Part shown: piece by piece, positions 1 to 8,667 of the stretch
Layout of the letters: the number at the start of each line of letters is the position of its first letter
Position numbering within the stretch: position 1 is the first letter of the stretch
NCBI GenBank assembly: GCA_964572045.1
Contig: CAZNEI010000001.1
Coordinates: 85,401-149,400, forward strand
Source: CBDCKR01 sp964572045
GTDB lineage: Bacteria; Gemmatimonadota; Gemmatimonadetes; Longimicrobiales; Gaopeijiaceae
Direction of reading: 5' to 3'
Length of the DNA: 64,000 bases
Translations under genes and position numbers: made by a program
The notes under the pieces: model-generated
Database searches by the model: none
Seen by the model: the letters and a program-made list of their open reading frames with translations, nothing else
What the model was told of the DNA's origin: nothing

Positions 1-1
1 T

Positions 2-196
2 ACGCCTCTGTCCCGCCCGCTCTTCGTCTATGTGAAGCACGCGGCTCTCGAGCGGCCTGAGGTGCGGTCGTTCGTGGACTTCATGCTCCGCCATGCCACT
101 GAACTCGTACCGGCAACCGGCTACCGCCCGCTCTCTCCAGAGCAGTATGAGGGAGAGCGTCGCAAAATCGCCGCAGCCACGGGCGAGGATCTCTAG
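2..196 (+). CDS. pstS: Phosphate ABC transporter substrate-binding protein PstS, C-terminal part
   Basis: The open frame enters from the left edge and stops at TAG 194-196, giving the last 64 residues of a protein. The segment starts TPLSRPLFVYV, a stretch typical of the C-terminal lobe of PstS-type phosphate-binding proteins, followed by an FVDFMLRHATELV helix and a charged tail. It lies 30 nt upstream of pstC in the same direction, as expected for the first gene of a pst operon. PstS captures phosphate outside the cytoplasmic membrane and delivers it to PstCA. The phosphate-binding residues and signal peptide lie outside the window. Identity rests on the short tail and on gene order. Confidence 0.85.
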   Translation, partial: TPLSRPLFVYVKHAALERPEVRSFVDFMLRHATELVPATGYRPLSPEQYEGERRKIAAATGEDL

Positions 197-226
197 CTCG
201 GTGTCCCGAGGCCGCAAACGCTCAGG

Positions 227-1159
227 GTGGAGGCTCCGAAGCCGGTGAGCACCGACTTAGGGTCTCTCACCTTCAAGCCCACGCGCAACCTGAAGGAGCG
301 CGGGATTAGCGTCCTGCTGTTCCTGTGCGCTGCCTTGTCCACCCTCGTCACGGTGGGCGTGGTGGTCGTCCTGCTTAAGGAAACGGTGAGCTTCTTCGGT
401 GAGGTCTCCATTCTCGACTTCCTAACCGACACGCGGTGGGAGCCGATGTTTCAGGAGAAGCACTTCGGCGTGCTGCCTCTCCTCGCGGGATCGTTCATGG
501 TGGCTGGAGGATCGGCGCTTATCGCCCTGCCCGTAGGCCTGCTGACCGCCGTCTTCCTGAGCGAGTACGCCCGGGATTCCACCAGACGGATCCTCAAACC
601 CGCGCTCGAGATCCTCGCCGGCATTCCCACGGTCGTGTACGGCTACTTCGCGCTGACCTTCGTGACGCCACTCCTCCGGACGTTCTTTCCCGAGACTGAC
701 GTCTTCAATGCGGCTTCCGCGAGCATCGTTGTGGGAATCATGATTGTTCCCACGGTCTCGTCTCTCTCCGAGGACGCCATGCGCGCGGTCCCCGACGCGT
801 TGAGGGAGGGGGCGTACGGACTCGGGGCCACAAAGCTCGAGGTGTCGGCGCGCATCGTCGTACCCGCAGCCCTGTCAGGGATCATCGCCGCTTTTATCCT
901 CGCGATTTCGAGGGCGATCGGGGAGACGATGGCTGTGACTATCGCAGCCGGTAACCTGCCTAACCTCACGCTCAATCCGCTTGAGTCGATCCAGACGATG
1001 ACGGCCTACATCGTGCAAGCATCACTCGGCGACACGCCCCAGGGGACCATCGTATACCGAACCCTCTTCGCAGTCGGCATGACACTCTTCTTGGTCACCC
1101 TGTCGATGAACGTGCTCAGCCAGTGGGTGCTCAGACGCTTCCGTGAGGAATACCGGTGA
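227..1159 (+). CDS. pstC: Phosphate ABC transporter permease PstC
   Basis: A 310-residue inner-membrane permease that forms the PstCA channel for high-affinity phosphate import. The N-terminus is cytoplasmic, followed by a hydrophobic segment (about residues 26-50) and five more membrane spans. The typical PstC stretch ILAGIPTVVYGYFAL and the EAA-type loop DALREGAYGLGATKLEVSARIVVPAAL, which contacts the ATPase, are both visible. The start is GTG at 227. A second in-frame GTG at 245 is possible and neither has a strong ribosome-binding site. The stop overlaps the pstA start (GTGA at 1156-1159), so the two are probably translationally coupled. Length and order match known pst operons. Confidence 0.95.
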   Translation: MEAPKPVSTDLGSLTFKPTRNLKERGISVLLFLCAALSTLVTVGVVVVLLKETVSFFGEVSILDFLTDTRWEPMFQEKHFGVLPLLAGSFMVAGGSALIALPVGLLTAVFLSEYARDSTRRILKPALEILAGIPTVVYGYFALTFVTPLLRTFFPETDVFNAASASIVVGIMIVPTVSSLSEDAMRAVPDALREGAYGLGATKLEVSARIVVPAALSGIIAAFILAISRAIGETMAVTIAAGNLPNLTLNPLESIQTMTAYIVQASLGDTPQGTIVYRTLFAVGMTLFLVTLSMNVLSQWVLRRFREEYR

Positions 1160-2043
1160 GCGAGGGTGTCCCGGCGACGGCCGTCCGCGCGACCCGGCGC
1201 CACCGCACACGCCGCCTCCTCGGTGCCGGTTTCTATCTTCTTGCCGGCTTTGCGACGCTCGTCAGCATCGTTGCCCTGGGCGTACTGCTGATCGACGTCG
1301 CAGCGGATGGCTCGAGCCGGCTGAGCGTCGACTTCCTCGACAGCTTCGCTTCCCGCTTTCCGGAGCGGGCGGGGATCAAGGCGGCGCTGGCGGGCTCCAT
1401 CTGGGTGCTTGGCCTGACGGCCCTCATCGCGTTCCCGCTCTCGGTCGGAGCCGCGATCTACCTCGAGGAGTACGCTCCGAACAACTGGATCACGCTCAAG
1501 ATCCAGACCAACATCGCAAACTTGGCGGGCGTGCCGTCGATCGTGTACGGGATTTTGGGCCTGTCGCTGTTCGTGCGCCTGCTCAGCCTCGAGCGGTCGG
1601 TCATCTCGGGGGCGCTCACTCTCTCGCTGCTGGTGATGCCGATCATCATTCTCAGTGCCCAGGAGGCGATTCGCGCCGTACCCGCCACGATCCGGGAGGC
1701 GGCCTACGGCCTTGGGGCCACACGGTGGCAGGTGGTGCGCCATCAGGTTCTCCCGATGGCATTGCCCGGCATCCTCACCGGGACGATCCTGGCCCTCTCG
1801 AGGGCGGTGGGGGAGACCGCTCCCCTCATCATGGTCGGGGCGGTGGGCTTCATCGCCTTTACACCCACCGGCTTGACGGACCAGTTCACCGTGTTGCCAC
1901 TGCAAATCTACAACTGGGTGTCGCGGCCTCAGGAGGAGTTCCGAGGGCTTGCGGCGGCGGGTATCATCGTGCTCTTGGTGCTCCTGCTCACGATGAATGC
2001 GACCGCAATCCTGCTCCGAAACCGCTATCAGAAACGGTTCTGA
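1156..2043 (+). CDS. pstA: Phosphate ABC transporter permease PstA
   Basis: A 295-residue permease, partner of PstC. It has an N-terminal basic segment, a first transmembrane helix (about residues 20-47) and five further spans. Family hallmarks are the YLEEYAPNNWI stretch, NLAGVPSIVYGILGL, and the EAA loop ATIREAAYGLGATRWQVVRHQVLP. It starts with GTG overlapping the pstC stop by 4 nt, and pstB follows 4 nt after the stop. This fixes the operon order pstS-C-A-B-phoU. Operons like this are usually induced by phosphate starvation through PhoB, but the promoter upstream of pstS is not in the window. Confidence 0.95.
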   Translation: MSEGVPATAVRATRRHRTRRLLGAGFYLLAGFATLVSIVALGVLLIDVAADGSSRLSVDFLDSFASRFPERAGIKAALAGSIWVLGLTALIAFPLSVGAAIYLEEYAPNNWITLKIQTNIANLAGVPSIVYGILGLSLFVRLLSLERSVISGALTLSLLVMPIIILSAQEAIRAVPATIREAAYGLGATRWQVVRHQVLPMALPGILTGTILALSRAVGETAPLIMVGAVGFIAFTPTGLTDQFTVLPLQIYNWVSRPQEEFRGLAAAGIIVLLVLLLTMNATAILLRNRYQKRF

Positions 2044-2047
2044 CGCT

Positions 2048-2830
2048 ATGGCGACCACCTATGACATCGATGTCGGTCCGGGGGCTCCCGCCCTTGAGGT
2101 CGAGCGGCTTTCCGTCTACTACGACCGGACGGCGGCGATCCAGGACATCACCCTCTCGGTGCCGGGCCGGCGGGTCATCGCGCTGATCGGTCCATCGGGA
2201 TGCGGAAAGAGCACTCTGCTCCGCTGCTTCAACCGCATGAACGATCTGATCCGCGGCGCTCGCATCGAGGGGGACGTGCGGTTCCACGGCCGGAGCCTGT
2301 TGGCCGCGGAGGTTGATCCGGTCGAGGTCCGCCGCCGGATTGGGATGGTGTTCCAGAAGCCGAATCCCTTCCCGAAATCCATCTATGACAATGTCGCGTT
2401 CGGCCCGCGGGTCAACGGATTCGAGGGCGATCTGGATGCCCTCGTGGAGCACTCGTTGACGCAGAGCGCCCTCTGGGACGAGGTTCAGGATCGTCTTTTC
2501 GACTCGGCCTATGCGCTTTCGGGTGGACAGCAGCAGAGGCTCTGCATCGCGCGCACGCTTGCGGTTCGTCCCGACGTCCTTTTGATGGACGAGCCTGCGT
2601 CCGCCCTGGATCCGATCGCAACCCAGAAGATCGAAGAGCTCATCTACGAGCTCAAGGAGCGGTACACGATCGTAATCGTGACCCACAACATGTACCAGGC
2701 CGCCCGCGTATCCGATTACACAGCGTTCCTGTATATGGGGGAGTTGGTCGAGTACGGTCCCACGGATGCGATCTTCACCAACCCTCGTGACGAGCGCACC
2801 GAGGGGTACGTGACAGGGAGGTTCGGATGA
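2048..2830 (+). CDS. pstB: Phosphate ABC transporter ATPase PstB
   Basis: A 260-residue ABC ATPase that powers PstCA. It has Walker A GPSGCGKST (residues 48-56), the Q-loop with the PstB-typical VFQKPNPFPKSIYDNVAFG, the signature LSGGQ (157-161) followed by QQRLCIARTLA, and Walker B LLMDEP (178-183) followed by ASALDP. The C-terminal part HNMYQAARVSDYTAFLYMGELVE is also standard. The ATG at 2048 is preferred over an upstream in-frame start at 1997, which would run into pstA and add 17 unrelated residues. The stop overlaps the phoU start (ATGA at 2827-2830). Confidence 0.97.
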   Translation: MATTYDIDVGPGAPALEVERLSVYYDRTAAIQDITLSVPGRRVIALIGPSGCGKSTLLRCFNRMNDLIRGARIEGDVRFHGRSLLAAEVDPVEVRRRIGMVFQKPNPFPKSIYDNVAFGPRVNGFEGDLDALVEHSLTQSALWDEVQDRLFDSAYALSGGQQQRLCIARTLAVRPDVLLMDEPASALDPIATQKIEELIYELKERYTIVIVTHNMYQAARVSDYTAFLYMGELVEYGPTDAIFTNPRDERTEGYVTGRFG

Positions 2831-3501
2831 ACAGGGAGCACCCGCCGCGACGTCACTTCCACGACGAGCTGGATGAGCTCCAGGAGCGACTCCTTGAGAT
2901 GGCAGGCCTCGTCGAGGACCTGATCGGCCAAGCCGTCGGGGCGGTGGGCCAGTGGGACGCCTCGGCCGCCAAGGCGGTCAGGAAGGGAGACAACCGAGTC
3001 GACGAACTGGAGGTCGAGATCGACGAGCGGGTCGTGGAGCTGCTGGCGCTGCAGCAGCCTGTGGCTACGGATCTTCGGCAGATCATCGCCACCAACAAGC
3101 TCTCCAACGATCTCGAGCGCATGGGCGACCACGCGGTCAACATCGCAAAGGCGGCGAAACGCCTGAGGAAGACTGATCCGCTCCCCGAAGTACGGGAGTT
3201 CGCAGACATGGCCGAGGCTGCGCGGGCGATGGTCTCCGACGCACTGGCGGCGTATGTCTCGCGGGACGTCGAGACTGCGCGGCGGGTGTGCCTTGCCGAC
3301 GACCACGTAGACCGCTTGCGCCGCTCGATCTTCGGGACTCTACTCGACCAAATGACCGAGGACCCAAAGCGCATCGGCGGAGCGCTTCAGCTTCTCCTGG
3401 TGTCGCAGAACCTTGAGCGAATCGCGGATCTCGCGACCAACATCTGCGAAGACATCGTGTTCTTGGTCGAGGGGCACTCCATCAAGCACGGGTTGGGCTG
3501 A
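2827..3501 (+). CDS. phoU: Phosphate transport regulator PhoU
   Basis: A 224-residue, mostly helical protein with the two PhoU repeats. Each repeat carries the acidic metal-binding signature: LSNDLERMGDHAVNIAK in the first and LERIADLATNICEDIV in the second. PhoU is a peripheral cytoplasmic protein that dampens Pst activity and PhoR signalling when phosphate is plentiful. It overlaps pstB by 4 nt and is the last gene of the operon. About 136 nt without recognisable features separate its stop from the convergent serine hydrolase gene. Confidence 0.95.
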   Translation: MNREHPPRRHFHDELDELQERLLEMAGLVEDLIGQAVGAVGQWDASAAKAVRKGDNRVDELEVEIDERVVELLALQQPVATDLRQIIATNKLSNDLERMGDHAVNIAKAAKRLRKTDPLPEVREFADMAEAARAMVSDALAAYVSRDVETARRVCLADDHVDRLRRSIFGTLLDQMTEDPKRIGGALQLLLVSQNLERIADLATNICEDIVFLVEGHSIKHGLG

Positions 3502-3637
3502 GCCGGCCCCGGAATCACCCCCGTCCCGCTGTCACCCGACCCGCTCCGAAGGACCCGTGTGGATCGCTCCGGCAGTCGAGTCGTCCGGGTTGCTTCCCTA
3601 ACTCCTAAGCCCGAGCGGCACTCTCGTCGGGGCACCG

Positions 3638-4852
3638 CTATCGTTCCTCGATCGACAGGTTCACCAGTTGGCGAAAGCGATTCAGCGGGTTCTCGCCTCG
3701 TGGAGTCTGGGTGAAGACCAGCCCGACCAAGCTGCGACCGGGATCGACCCAGGCGTTCGTCCCGTCCGAGCCGCCGTGGCCGAAGGTGCCGTTGGCGAGG
3801 CGCCAGCCGTAGCCGTAATACGTCGCGTCCTCGTCGATCCCCGACACGCGGACCTTGGGCGAGGTCATGTGCTGCACCGCCTGGGGCGCGAGGACCCTGA
3901 CCCCGCCGTAGATCCCTCCGTTCAAGAACATCTGGCAGAAGATCGCGTAGTCCCAGGTGGTCGAGATCATTCCGCCGGAAGCACGGGAGAACGGATAGGC
4001 CACAGGGCCACCCGGCGTTCCGCCCGGCTTCCATTCCCCTTCGTCGCCGCGCTCGTAATAGACGGCACCCATGCGGTCGAGCTTTCCCCCGAGCTCATGC
4101 CCTTCGTGATGGTTGTAGCTGTCCTCCATCCCCAGCGGCTCGTAGATCGTCTTCCTGAGGCGATCCTCCAGCGGCTCGCCGCCCGCGATCTCGATCAGTG
4201 CGCCCAACGTGTTGAAGCCCGGATTGCTGTAGCTGTAGCTCTCGCCTGGAGGGACCTCGGCACCCACTCTTCCGAAACGGGACGCCTCGAGCTGGAGCGT
4301 CGGAGCACCCGGATGCTCGGGCGTGGGCTCCATGAGCGGCTGCACGAAGAGAGTGGGGATTCGGAGGCCGGCCGTATGGGACAGGAGGTGCCCGATGGTG
4401 ATGAACCCGGAGCGGTAGTTGTCCCACTCGGGCAGGTACTCCCGGACTAGGTCGTCGTAATCGAGTCTGCCTTCCTCGACGAGTTGCGCTATGGCGGTGG
4501 CGACGACCGGCTTGGTGTTCGAGGCCATGCGGAACAACGTGTTTCGTTCCATCGGGAGCCGAAGCCCTTTGTCCCTCCACCCGAACGCCTCGTGGACGAC
4601 GATGCGTCCCTTGCGCGCGACGAGCACGACGGCTCCGACTAGGTCGTCCCGTGCGACGGCTTCCTCGTACAGTCCGACGGCGCCTGCGAGTACGGCGGCG
4701 GACATGCCAACAGCTTCGGGCTCTCCGTAGGAGAGGATGTGGGGCCCTTGACCCTCAACCGCCGAGGGAGCCAGACAGGACCCGAGGACCAGGGCCGTGA
4801 TGCCCGGAGAAAGAAGCCTGTGAGATGTGGTCCAAGATGTGCAGTGCGTCAT
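3638..4852 (-). CDS. Exported serine hydrolase, class C beta-lactamase/esterase fold
   Basis: A 404-residue protein of the penicillin-binding-protein-like serine hydrolase family (class C beta-lactamases, esterases, D-aminopeptidases). Visible catalytic motifs are SNTK (residues 111-114, nucleophile Ser111 and Lys114), YSN (208-210) and a C-terminal HGG near residue 370. The N-terminus has a hydrophobic segment ending LVLGSC, a possible lipobox with Cys26, so export and perhaps lipid anchoring are likely. The ATG at 4852 is chosen because GGAGG lies 7 nt upstream; an upstream in-frame start at 4870 lacks this. The substrate cannot be told from sequence; family members hydrolyse esters or peptides more often than beta-lactams. 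Confidence 0.85.
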   Translation of the reverse strand: MTHCTSWTTSHRLLSPGITALVLGSCLAPSAVEGQGPHILSYGEPEAVGMSAAVLAGAVGLYEEAVARDDLVGAVVLVARKGRIVVHEAFGWRDKGLRLPMERNTLFRMASNTKPVVATAIAQLVEEGRLDYDDLVREYLPEWDNYRSGFITIGHLLSHTAGLRIPTLFVQPLMEPTPEHPGAPTLQLEASRFGRVGAEVPPGESYSYSNPGFNTLGALIEIAGGEPLEDRLRKTIYEPLGMEDSYNHHEGHELGGKLDRMGAVYYERGDEGEWKPGGTPGGPVAYPFSRASGGMISTTWDYAIFCQMFLNGGIYGGVRVLAPQAVQHMTSPKVRVSGIDEDATYYGYGWRLANGTFGHGGSDGTNAWVDPGRSLVGLVFTQTPRGENPLNRFRQLVNLSIEER

Positions 4853-5019
4853 GTCAGGTCCTCCGCTCACGCCGGGACTCCGGCCCGCGTCATGCCGCCC
4901 GCCGGCCCGAGGCGTCTCGACTCCGGCCCAGCCAAGACGTGGGAATAACCACGGCCGGTGCGGTTGTGCCGGCTCCGACCCGAAGCTACGGGCGAAGGGC
5001 CTTCAGGGGAAAGAAACCC

Positions 5020-6468
5020 CTAGCGGAGCGGAGGAGGCAGGCCCCGGACCGGGACAGGAGCTGGCCTACACGCCGGCGGGGTACCAAGCCGTTCGGGAGC
5101 CGTGCCGAGCACCCGCTCGGCGGCCAACGCGACCGCGAGCAGCTTCTCGTCCTGGTGTGGGGGCGCCACGAGCTGGAGCCCGACCGGCATCCCCGTCTCG
5201 TCGAGTCCGATCGGCAGGGTGACGGCACAGAGACCGAGCAGGCTGGCCGGGGAGGTGGGCGCGAGGGCCCCTAGGTTCACCTCGACGTAGCGGTCGAGCT
5301 CGGAGACGTCCGACAAGGGTGGGGGGGTGAGGATTGCGGTGGGGAGCGCCAGCACGTCGACCCGGTCGAATAGGGTGTGGGCTCGCCCCACGAGCCGGTC
5401 ACGTTCGACCAACGCTTCCCGGTATTCGAAGGAGTCGAGCCGTGGCGCCCCCGCCAACCTCTGGCCGACACTCGGGTGCAGGATCTCCAGCCATTCGGGC
5501 AGGTCCCGCCTCAGGAACGCCAAGCACTCTGCGGCAGCGATGCCCCCGTTCTCGTAGAGGCCCCGCGCCGCGTCGAGGAGGTGCCCGTCCAACTCCGTGC
5601 GCGCCCATCCTGAGGAGCCGAGCTCACTAAGCGTCACGTGGAGGCGCTCTGCGATGTCCGGCTGACAGTCCCTCCAGATTCGGCACCGGGGAATCCCGAC
5701 GGAGATGCCGGCAGCCTCCCTCCCCGAGATTTCACGGAAGAACGCCCGGGGATCGCCCCAGGCGGGGTCGATGGCGCCGAAGAAGAAGGCGCTGTCCTCG
5801 GCCGAGCGCGCGAGGGCGCCAACCGTGTCGAGGGTTGGACTCAGCGGCACGACACCCGCCACCGGCCATCGCCCGAGGGTCGTCCTATGGCCAACCGTGC
5901 CGGTCATCGAGGCCGGGATGCGGATCGAGCCGCCGGTGTCGGATCCCAGGGCCAGCAGAGCTGAGCCGGTCCATAGGCTCACGCCGGCGCCGCACGACGA
6001 GCCGCCGGGGATGCGAGCGACCTCCGCGTCCCAGGGATTCCAGGGCGTGTCCCAGTGCGGGTTGACGCCGACCGCTCCAAAGGCGAGCTCGACCGTGTGC
6101 GTCTTCCCTGTGAAGACGGCGCCCTGGCTCCGGAGCCGGTGGATCAGCCAGGCATCGGTCTCCCATGTTCTGGGCAGCCGGCGGGCCGTGCCGGCGAAAG
6201 TGGGCAGCCCCTCCACTCCGTACAGGTCCTTCACGGAGACGGGGATCCCGCAGAAGGGCGGCGGCTCGGACTCGGCACGGAGCCGTTCGTCGGCTCCTCG
6301 GGCCGCGTCCCGTGCACCCTTCGGGTCCCAATGCTTGTAGGCAGCGAGGCTCGACTCCGTCGCCTCGTGGCGCCTGATCGTCTCCTCAGTCAGCTCGGTG
6401 GCGGACACCTCGCGCCGGCGTAGCGCCCCGGCAATCTCTGCAAGTGGACGCTCGAAGATCATGGTCAT
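5020..6468 (-). CDS. Amidase-signature family hydrolase (first copy)
   Basis: A 482-residue amidase-signature enzyme. The Ser-cisSer-Lys triad is readable: Lys80 in VSVKDLYG, cis-Ser157 in PGGSSCGAG, and nucleophile Ser181 in GSDTGGSIRIPA. The 24-residue spacing between the two serines equals that of characterised members. These enzymes cleave amide bonds and include GatA, fatty-acid amide hydrolase and allophanate hydrolase. The absence of gatB/gatC nearby argues against a role in tRNA amidation. The start is placed at the ATG giving MTMIFERPL; an in-frame upstream extension is Arg/Pro-rich and unlike the family. No signal peptide is evident. A second, diverged amidase lies at 7316-8599. Confidence 0.85.
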   Translation of the reverse strand: MTMIFERPLAEIAGALRRREVSATELTEETIRRHEATESSLAAYKHWDPKGARDAARGADERLRAESEPPPFCGIPVSVKDLYGVEGLPTFAGTARRLPRTWETDAWLIHRLRSQGAVFTGKTHTVELAFGAVGVNPHWDTPWNPWDAEVARIPGGSSCGAGVSLWTGSALLALGSDTGGSIRIPASMTGTVGHRTTLGRWPVAGVVPLSPTLDTVGALARSAEDSAFFFGAIDPAWGDPRAFFREISGREAAGISVGIPRCRIWRDCQPDIAERLHVTLSELGSSGWARTELDGHLLDAARGLYENGGIAAAECLAFLRRDLPEWLEILHPSVGQRLAGAPRLDSFEYREALVERDRLVGRAHTLFDRVDVLALPTAILTPPPLSDVSELDRYVEVNLGALAPTSPASLLGLCAVTLPIGLDETGMPVGLQLVAPPHQDEKLLAVALAAERVLGTAPERLGTPPACRPAPVPVRGLPPPLR

Positions 6469-6597
6469 GGGAAGAGGATATTCCGATCGGAGTCGGACGG
6501 CGAGCCGGGCCTCGCTCCCTGGCATCCCGTGCCCTTGCTTCCCGGGAGTGCCCGCTCTACCGTGCATCGCGCTTCCATCGTGCCCCGGGTTCCGCCC

Positions 6598-7296
6598 ATG
6601 ACGTCCAGGCCGCCGATGACCGGAGAGTGCGATCGCCGCACGTTTCTGCGCCGTGCGGCGGCCGCCGGTATGGCGGCTCCAGCGATTCCCGCCCTAGGGT
6701 GCGTGCCCGAGGGGGTGCCCGAGGACCACCAGGCGGCCGACGCAGATTCCGCCATGGACCGGCCGATCCTACTGCCCTGGGCCCCGGATGCCGTCCGCGT
6801 TGCCGCACCGATGGCCGAACTGCCGATGGCCTACGTGTCGAGAGGCCTTCAACGGGTGTTCATCGATCACGCCTTCCGAGGCCGGGTGCAGGTCGCGTTG
6901 GCCGCTCACATCTCGGTGAGTTCAGGGCTCTGGCGTATCCCGCTCCTGGGAGACGATCTGCGCGTTCCCGTCTCCCCCGACGACGCGCTCCGGGAATTCG
7001 AGGAAGCAGATATCGGTGAGTGGGATCCCGCAACCTACCCGATGGAGGGTGACTACCGGATTCGGGGCGGTCGCCGCACGAGAATCACGTTGGCGTTCGA
7101 CTGCGTGCCGCTGGCCGGAAAAGACGGATGGGTAAGCGCCGGGCCGTTGGAGATCTTGCGATGCCGCGGCGGTGGCGAGGAGCCGTGCCTGGAGGCGCTC
7201 ATGGGCGTGGGGACGGGGCGACGCTACTCGGCCCGATACTGTGCAGATCCGACGAGGGAGGTCCGCCTGGTAACCTGGGCCTGTCCCGACCCCTGA
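6598..7296 (+). CDS. Putative Tat-exported lipoprotein, unknown function
   Basis: A 232-residue protein I do not recognise. The N-terminus has a twin-arginine motif, CDRRTFLRR (residues 11-19), then an alanine-rich hydrophobic stretch ending PALGC with Cys35. This is a Tat signal with a possible lipobox, so the mature part would sit outside the cytoplasm. The rest contains several Trp/Pro/Gly-rich segments, for example ISVSSGLWRIPLLGDD and EWDPATYPMEGDYRI, with no cofactor motif that I can see. The ATG at 6598 is preferred to an upstream GTG at 6529 because it places the RR motif at a normal distance. It sits between two amidase genes transcribed in the opposite direction; a shared role is only a guess. 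Confidence 0.6.
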   Translation: MTSRPPMTGECDRRTFLRRAAAAGMAAPAIPALGCVPEGVPEDHQAADADSAMDRPILLPWAPDAVRVAAPMAELPMAYVSRGLQRVFIDHAFRGRVQVALAAHISVSSGLWRIPLLGDDLRVPVSPDDALREFEEADIGEWDPATYPMEGDYRIRGGRRTRITLAFDCVPLAGKDGWVSAGPLEILRCRGGGEEPCLEALMGVGTGRRYSARYCADPTREVRLVTWACPDP

Positions 7297-7315
7297 GCGC
7301 CTGCGACGATTCGGA

Positions 7316-8599
7316 TCAAACCAGGGCGCGATGTACCCATTCGGCAGCGGCTAGTGTGTCGAGGTCTCGGTGCCGACGCCCGACGACCTGTAGCCCGATC
7401 GGCAACCCGGCCGGACCCAGAAACGCCGGGACGGTTACGCACGGAGTCTCCACGACCGTCCAGATCGCGTTGAAAGAGGGATCACCTGTCGATTCAAGTC
7501 CCCGCGGTGCCTCCCCTGTCGCCGGAGGGGTGACGAGGATGTCGACATCGGTCCAGATCTCGTCGACGAGGACGACGCACCGGTCTTGGAGCATACGGGC
7601 GGCAGCGTATTCCTCTGGAGGCGTCACGGCGCCTTCGCGGAGGAGGGCCCTCAGATCCTCGCTGAGCAGGGCCGGGTGCTCGCGGAGCTCGTATGATAGA
7701 GCCCGCGCGGCTTCGAATCCCGCGATACGCCGTTGGGCGTCGAGCAGTCCGTCGCACGCGGTCGGCAGCTCCACGCTGCTCACCCGCGCTCCGGCCTCCT
7801 GGAGACGAGCGGTTGCCTTCGCAAGGTGGGCCTCCATGACGTCATGCGCGCGATCCCACGCCGGAGAGCGGCAAACTCCGACCCTCGGAGGAGCCTCAAG
7901 AGGCTGGAGAGGGAATAAGCTGCGGTTCACGAGCACGCTTGCCGCCAGCGCGACGTCGGGCACCGAGCGGGCCATGATCCCGACCGTGTCGAGGCTTTGC
8001 GAGAAGGATTTGAGGCCCGACCTCTCGATCCAGTTGAACGTGGGCTTGTAGCCCACGATGCCGCAGAACGACGCCGGCCGGATCACCGATCCCGCCGTCT
8101 GTGTGCCCAGGGCCAGCGGGACCATGAGATCTGCGACCGACGCCGCAGAGCCCTGGGAGGATCCTCCCGGAGTGTGCATGAGGTGATGCGGATTGCGCGT
8201 GGGGCCCGGATCGGTGAACGCCAGTTCGGCTGTGACCGTCTTTCCGATGATGACGGCCCCCGCGTCTCGGAGCAGCCTCACGCACGACGCGTCGTGCGCC
8301 GGGCGATGCTTCCTCCAGATCGGGGATCCATACGCAGTAGGCATCCCGCACGTGTCGAAGATGTCCTTGATCGCCACGGCGATCCCGTGTAGGGGGCTCC
8401 TGGTCCTTCCCTTGTCCCTTTCCTCGTCGCGGGCTCGGGCGTCGGCGAGTGCCCGGTCCCACGCCACTTGTGTAAAGGCCCGGACTTCGGAATCCCGCGC
8501 TTGGATCCGTGCCAGGCAGTCCTCAAGGAGCTCGGTCGAGGTCGGGGGAGGCCGTCGCGCGATCAGGTCCGTCGCCGTCAGCGTGTTGAGCTCGCCCAC
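7316..8599 (-). CDS. Amidase-signature family hydrolase (second copy)
   Basis: A 427-residue amidase-signature protein. The triad is Lys78 (VAIKDIFD), cis-Ser147 (PGGSSQGS) and Ser171 (GTQTAGSVIRPAS). The QTAGSVIRPA form differs from the DTGGSIRIPA of the neighbouring copy, so the two are distant paralogues, probably with different substrates. The GTG at 8599 is the best start because GGAAGGAG lies just upstream; a longer frame from 8626 would begin inside that ribosome-binding site region. No signal peptide or membrane segment is seen. The gene converges with the Tat lipoprotein gene, the two stops being about 20 nt apart. Confidence 0.85.
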   Translation of the reverse strand: MGELNTLTATDLIARRPPPTSTELLEDCLARIQARDSEVRAFTQVAWDRALADARARDEERDKGRTRSPLHGIAVAIKDIFDTCGMPTAYGSPIWRKHRPAHDASCVRLLRDAGAVIIGKTVTAELAFTDPGPTRNPHHLMHTPGGSSQGSAASVADLMVPLALGTQTAGSVIRPASFCGIVGYKPTFNWIERSGLKSFSQSLDTVGIMARSVPDVALAASVLVNRSLFPLQPLEAPPRVGVCRSPAWDRAHDVMEAHLAKATARLQEAGARVSSVELPTACDGLLDAQRRIAGFEAARALSYELREHPALLSEDLRALLREGAVTPPEEYAAARMLQDRCVVLVDEIWTDVDILVTPPATGEAPRGLESTGDPSFNAIWTVVETPCVTVPAFLGPAGLPIGLQVVGRRHRDLDTLAAAEWVHRALV

Positions 8600-8667
8600 G
8601 TGGGTGCTCCTTCCGCAGCAGAGCAAGGGGATCCCCGGGGCCCCCTGCTGGTCTTCGTCGTTTCGGT

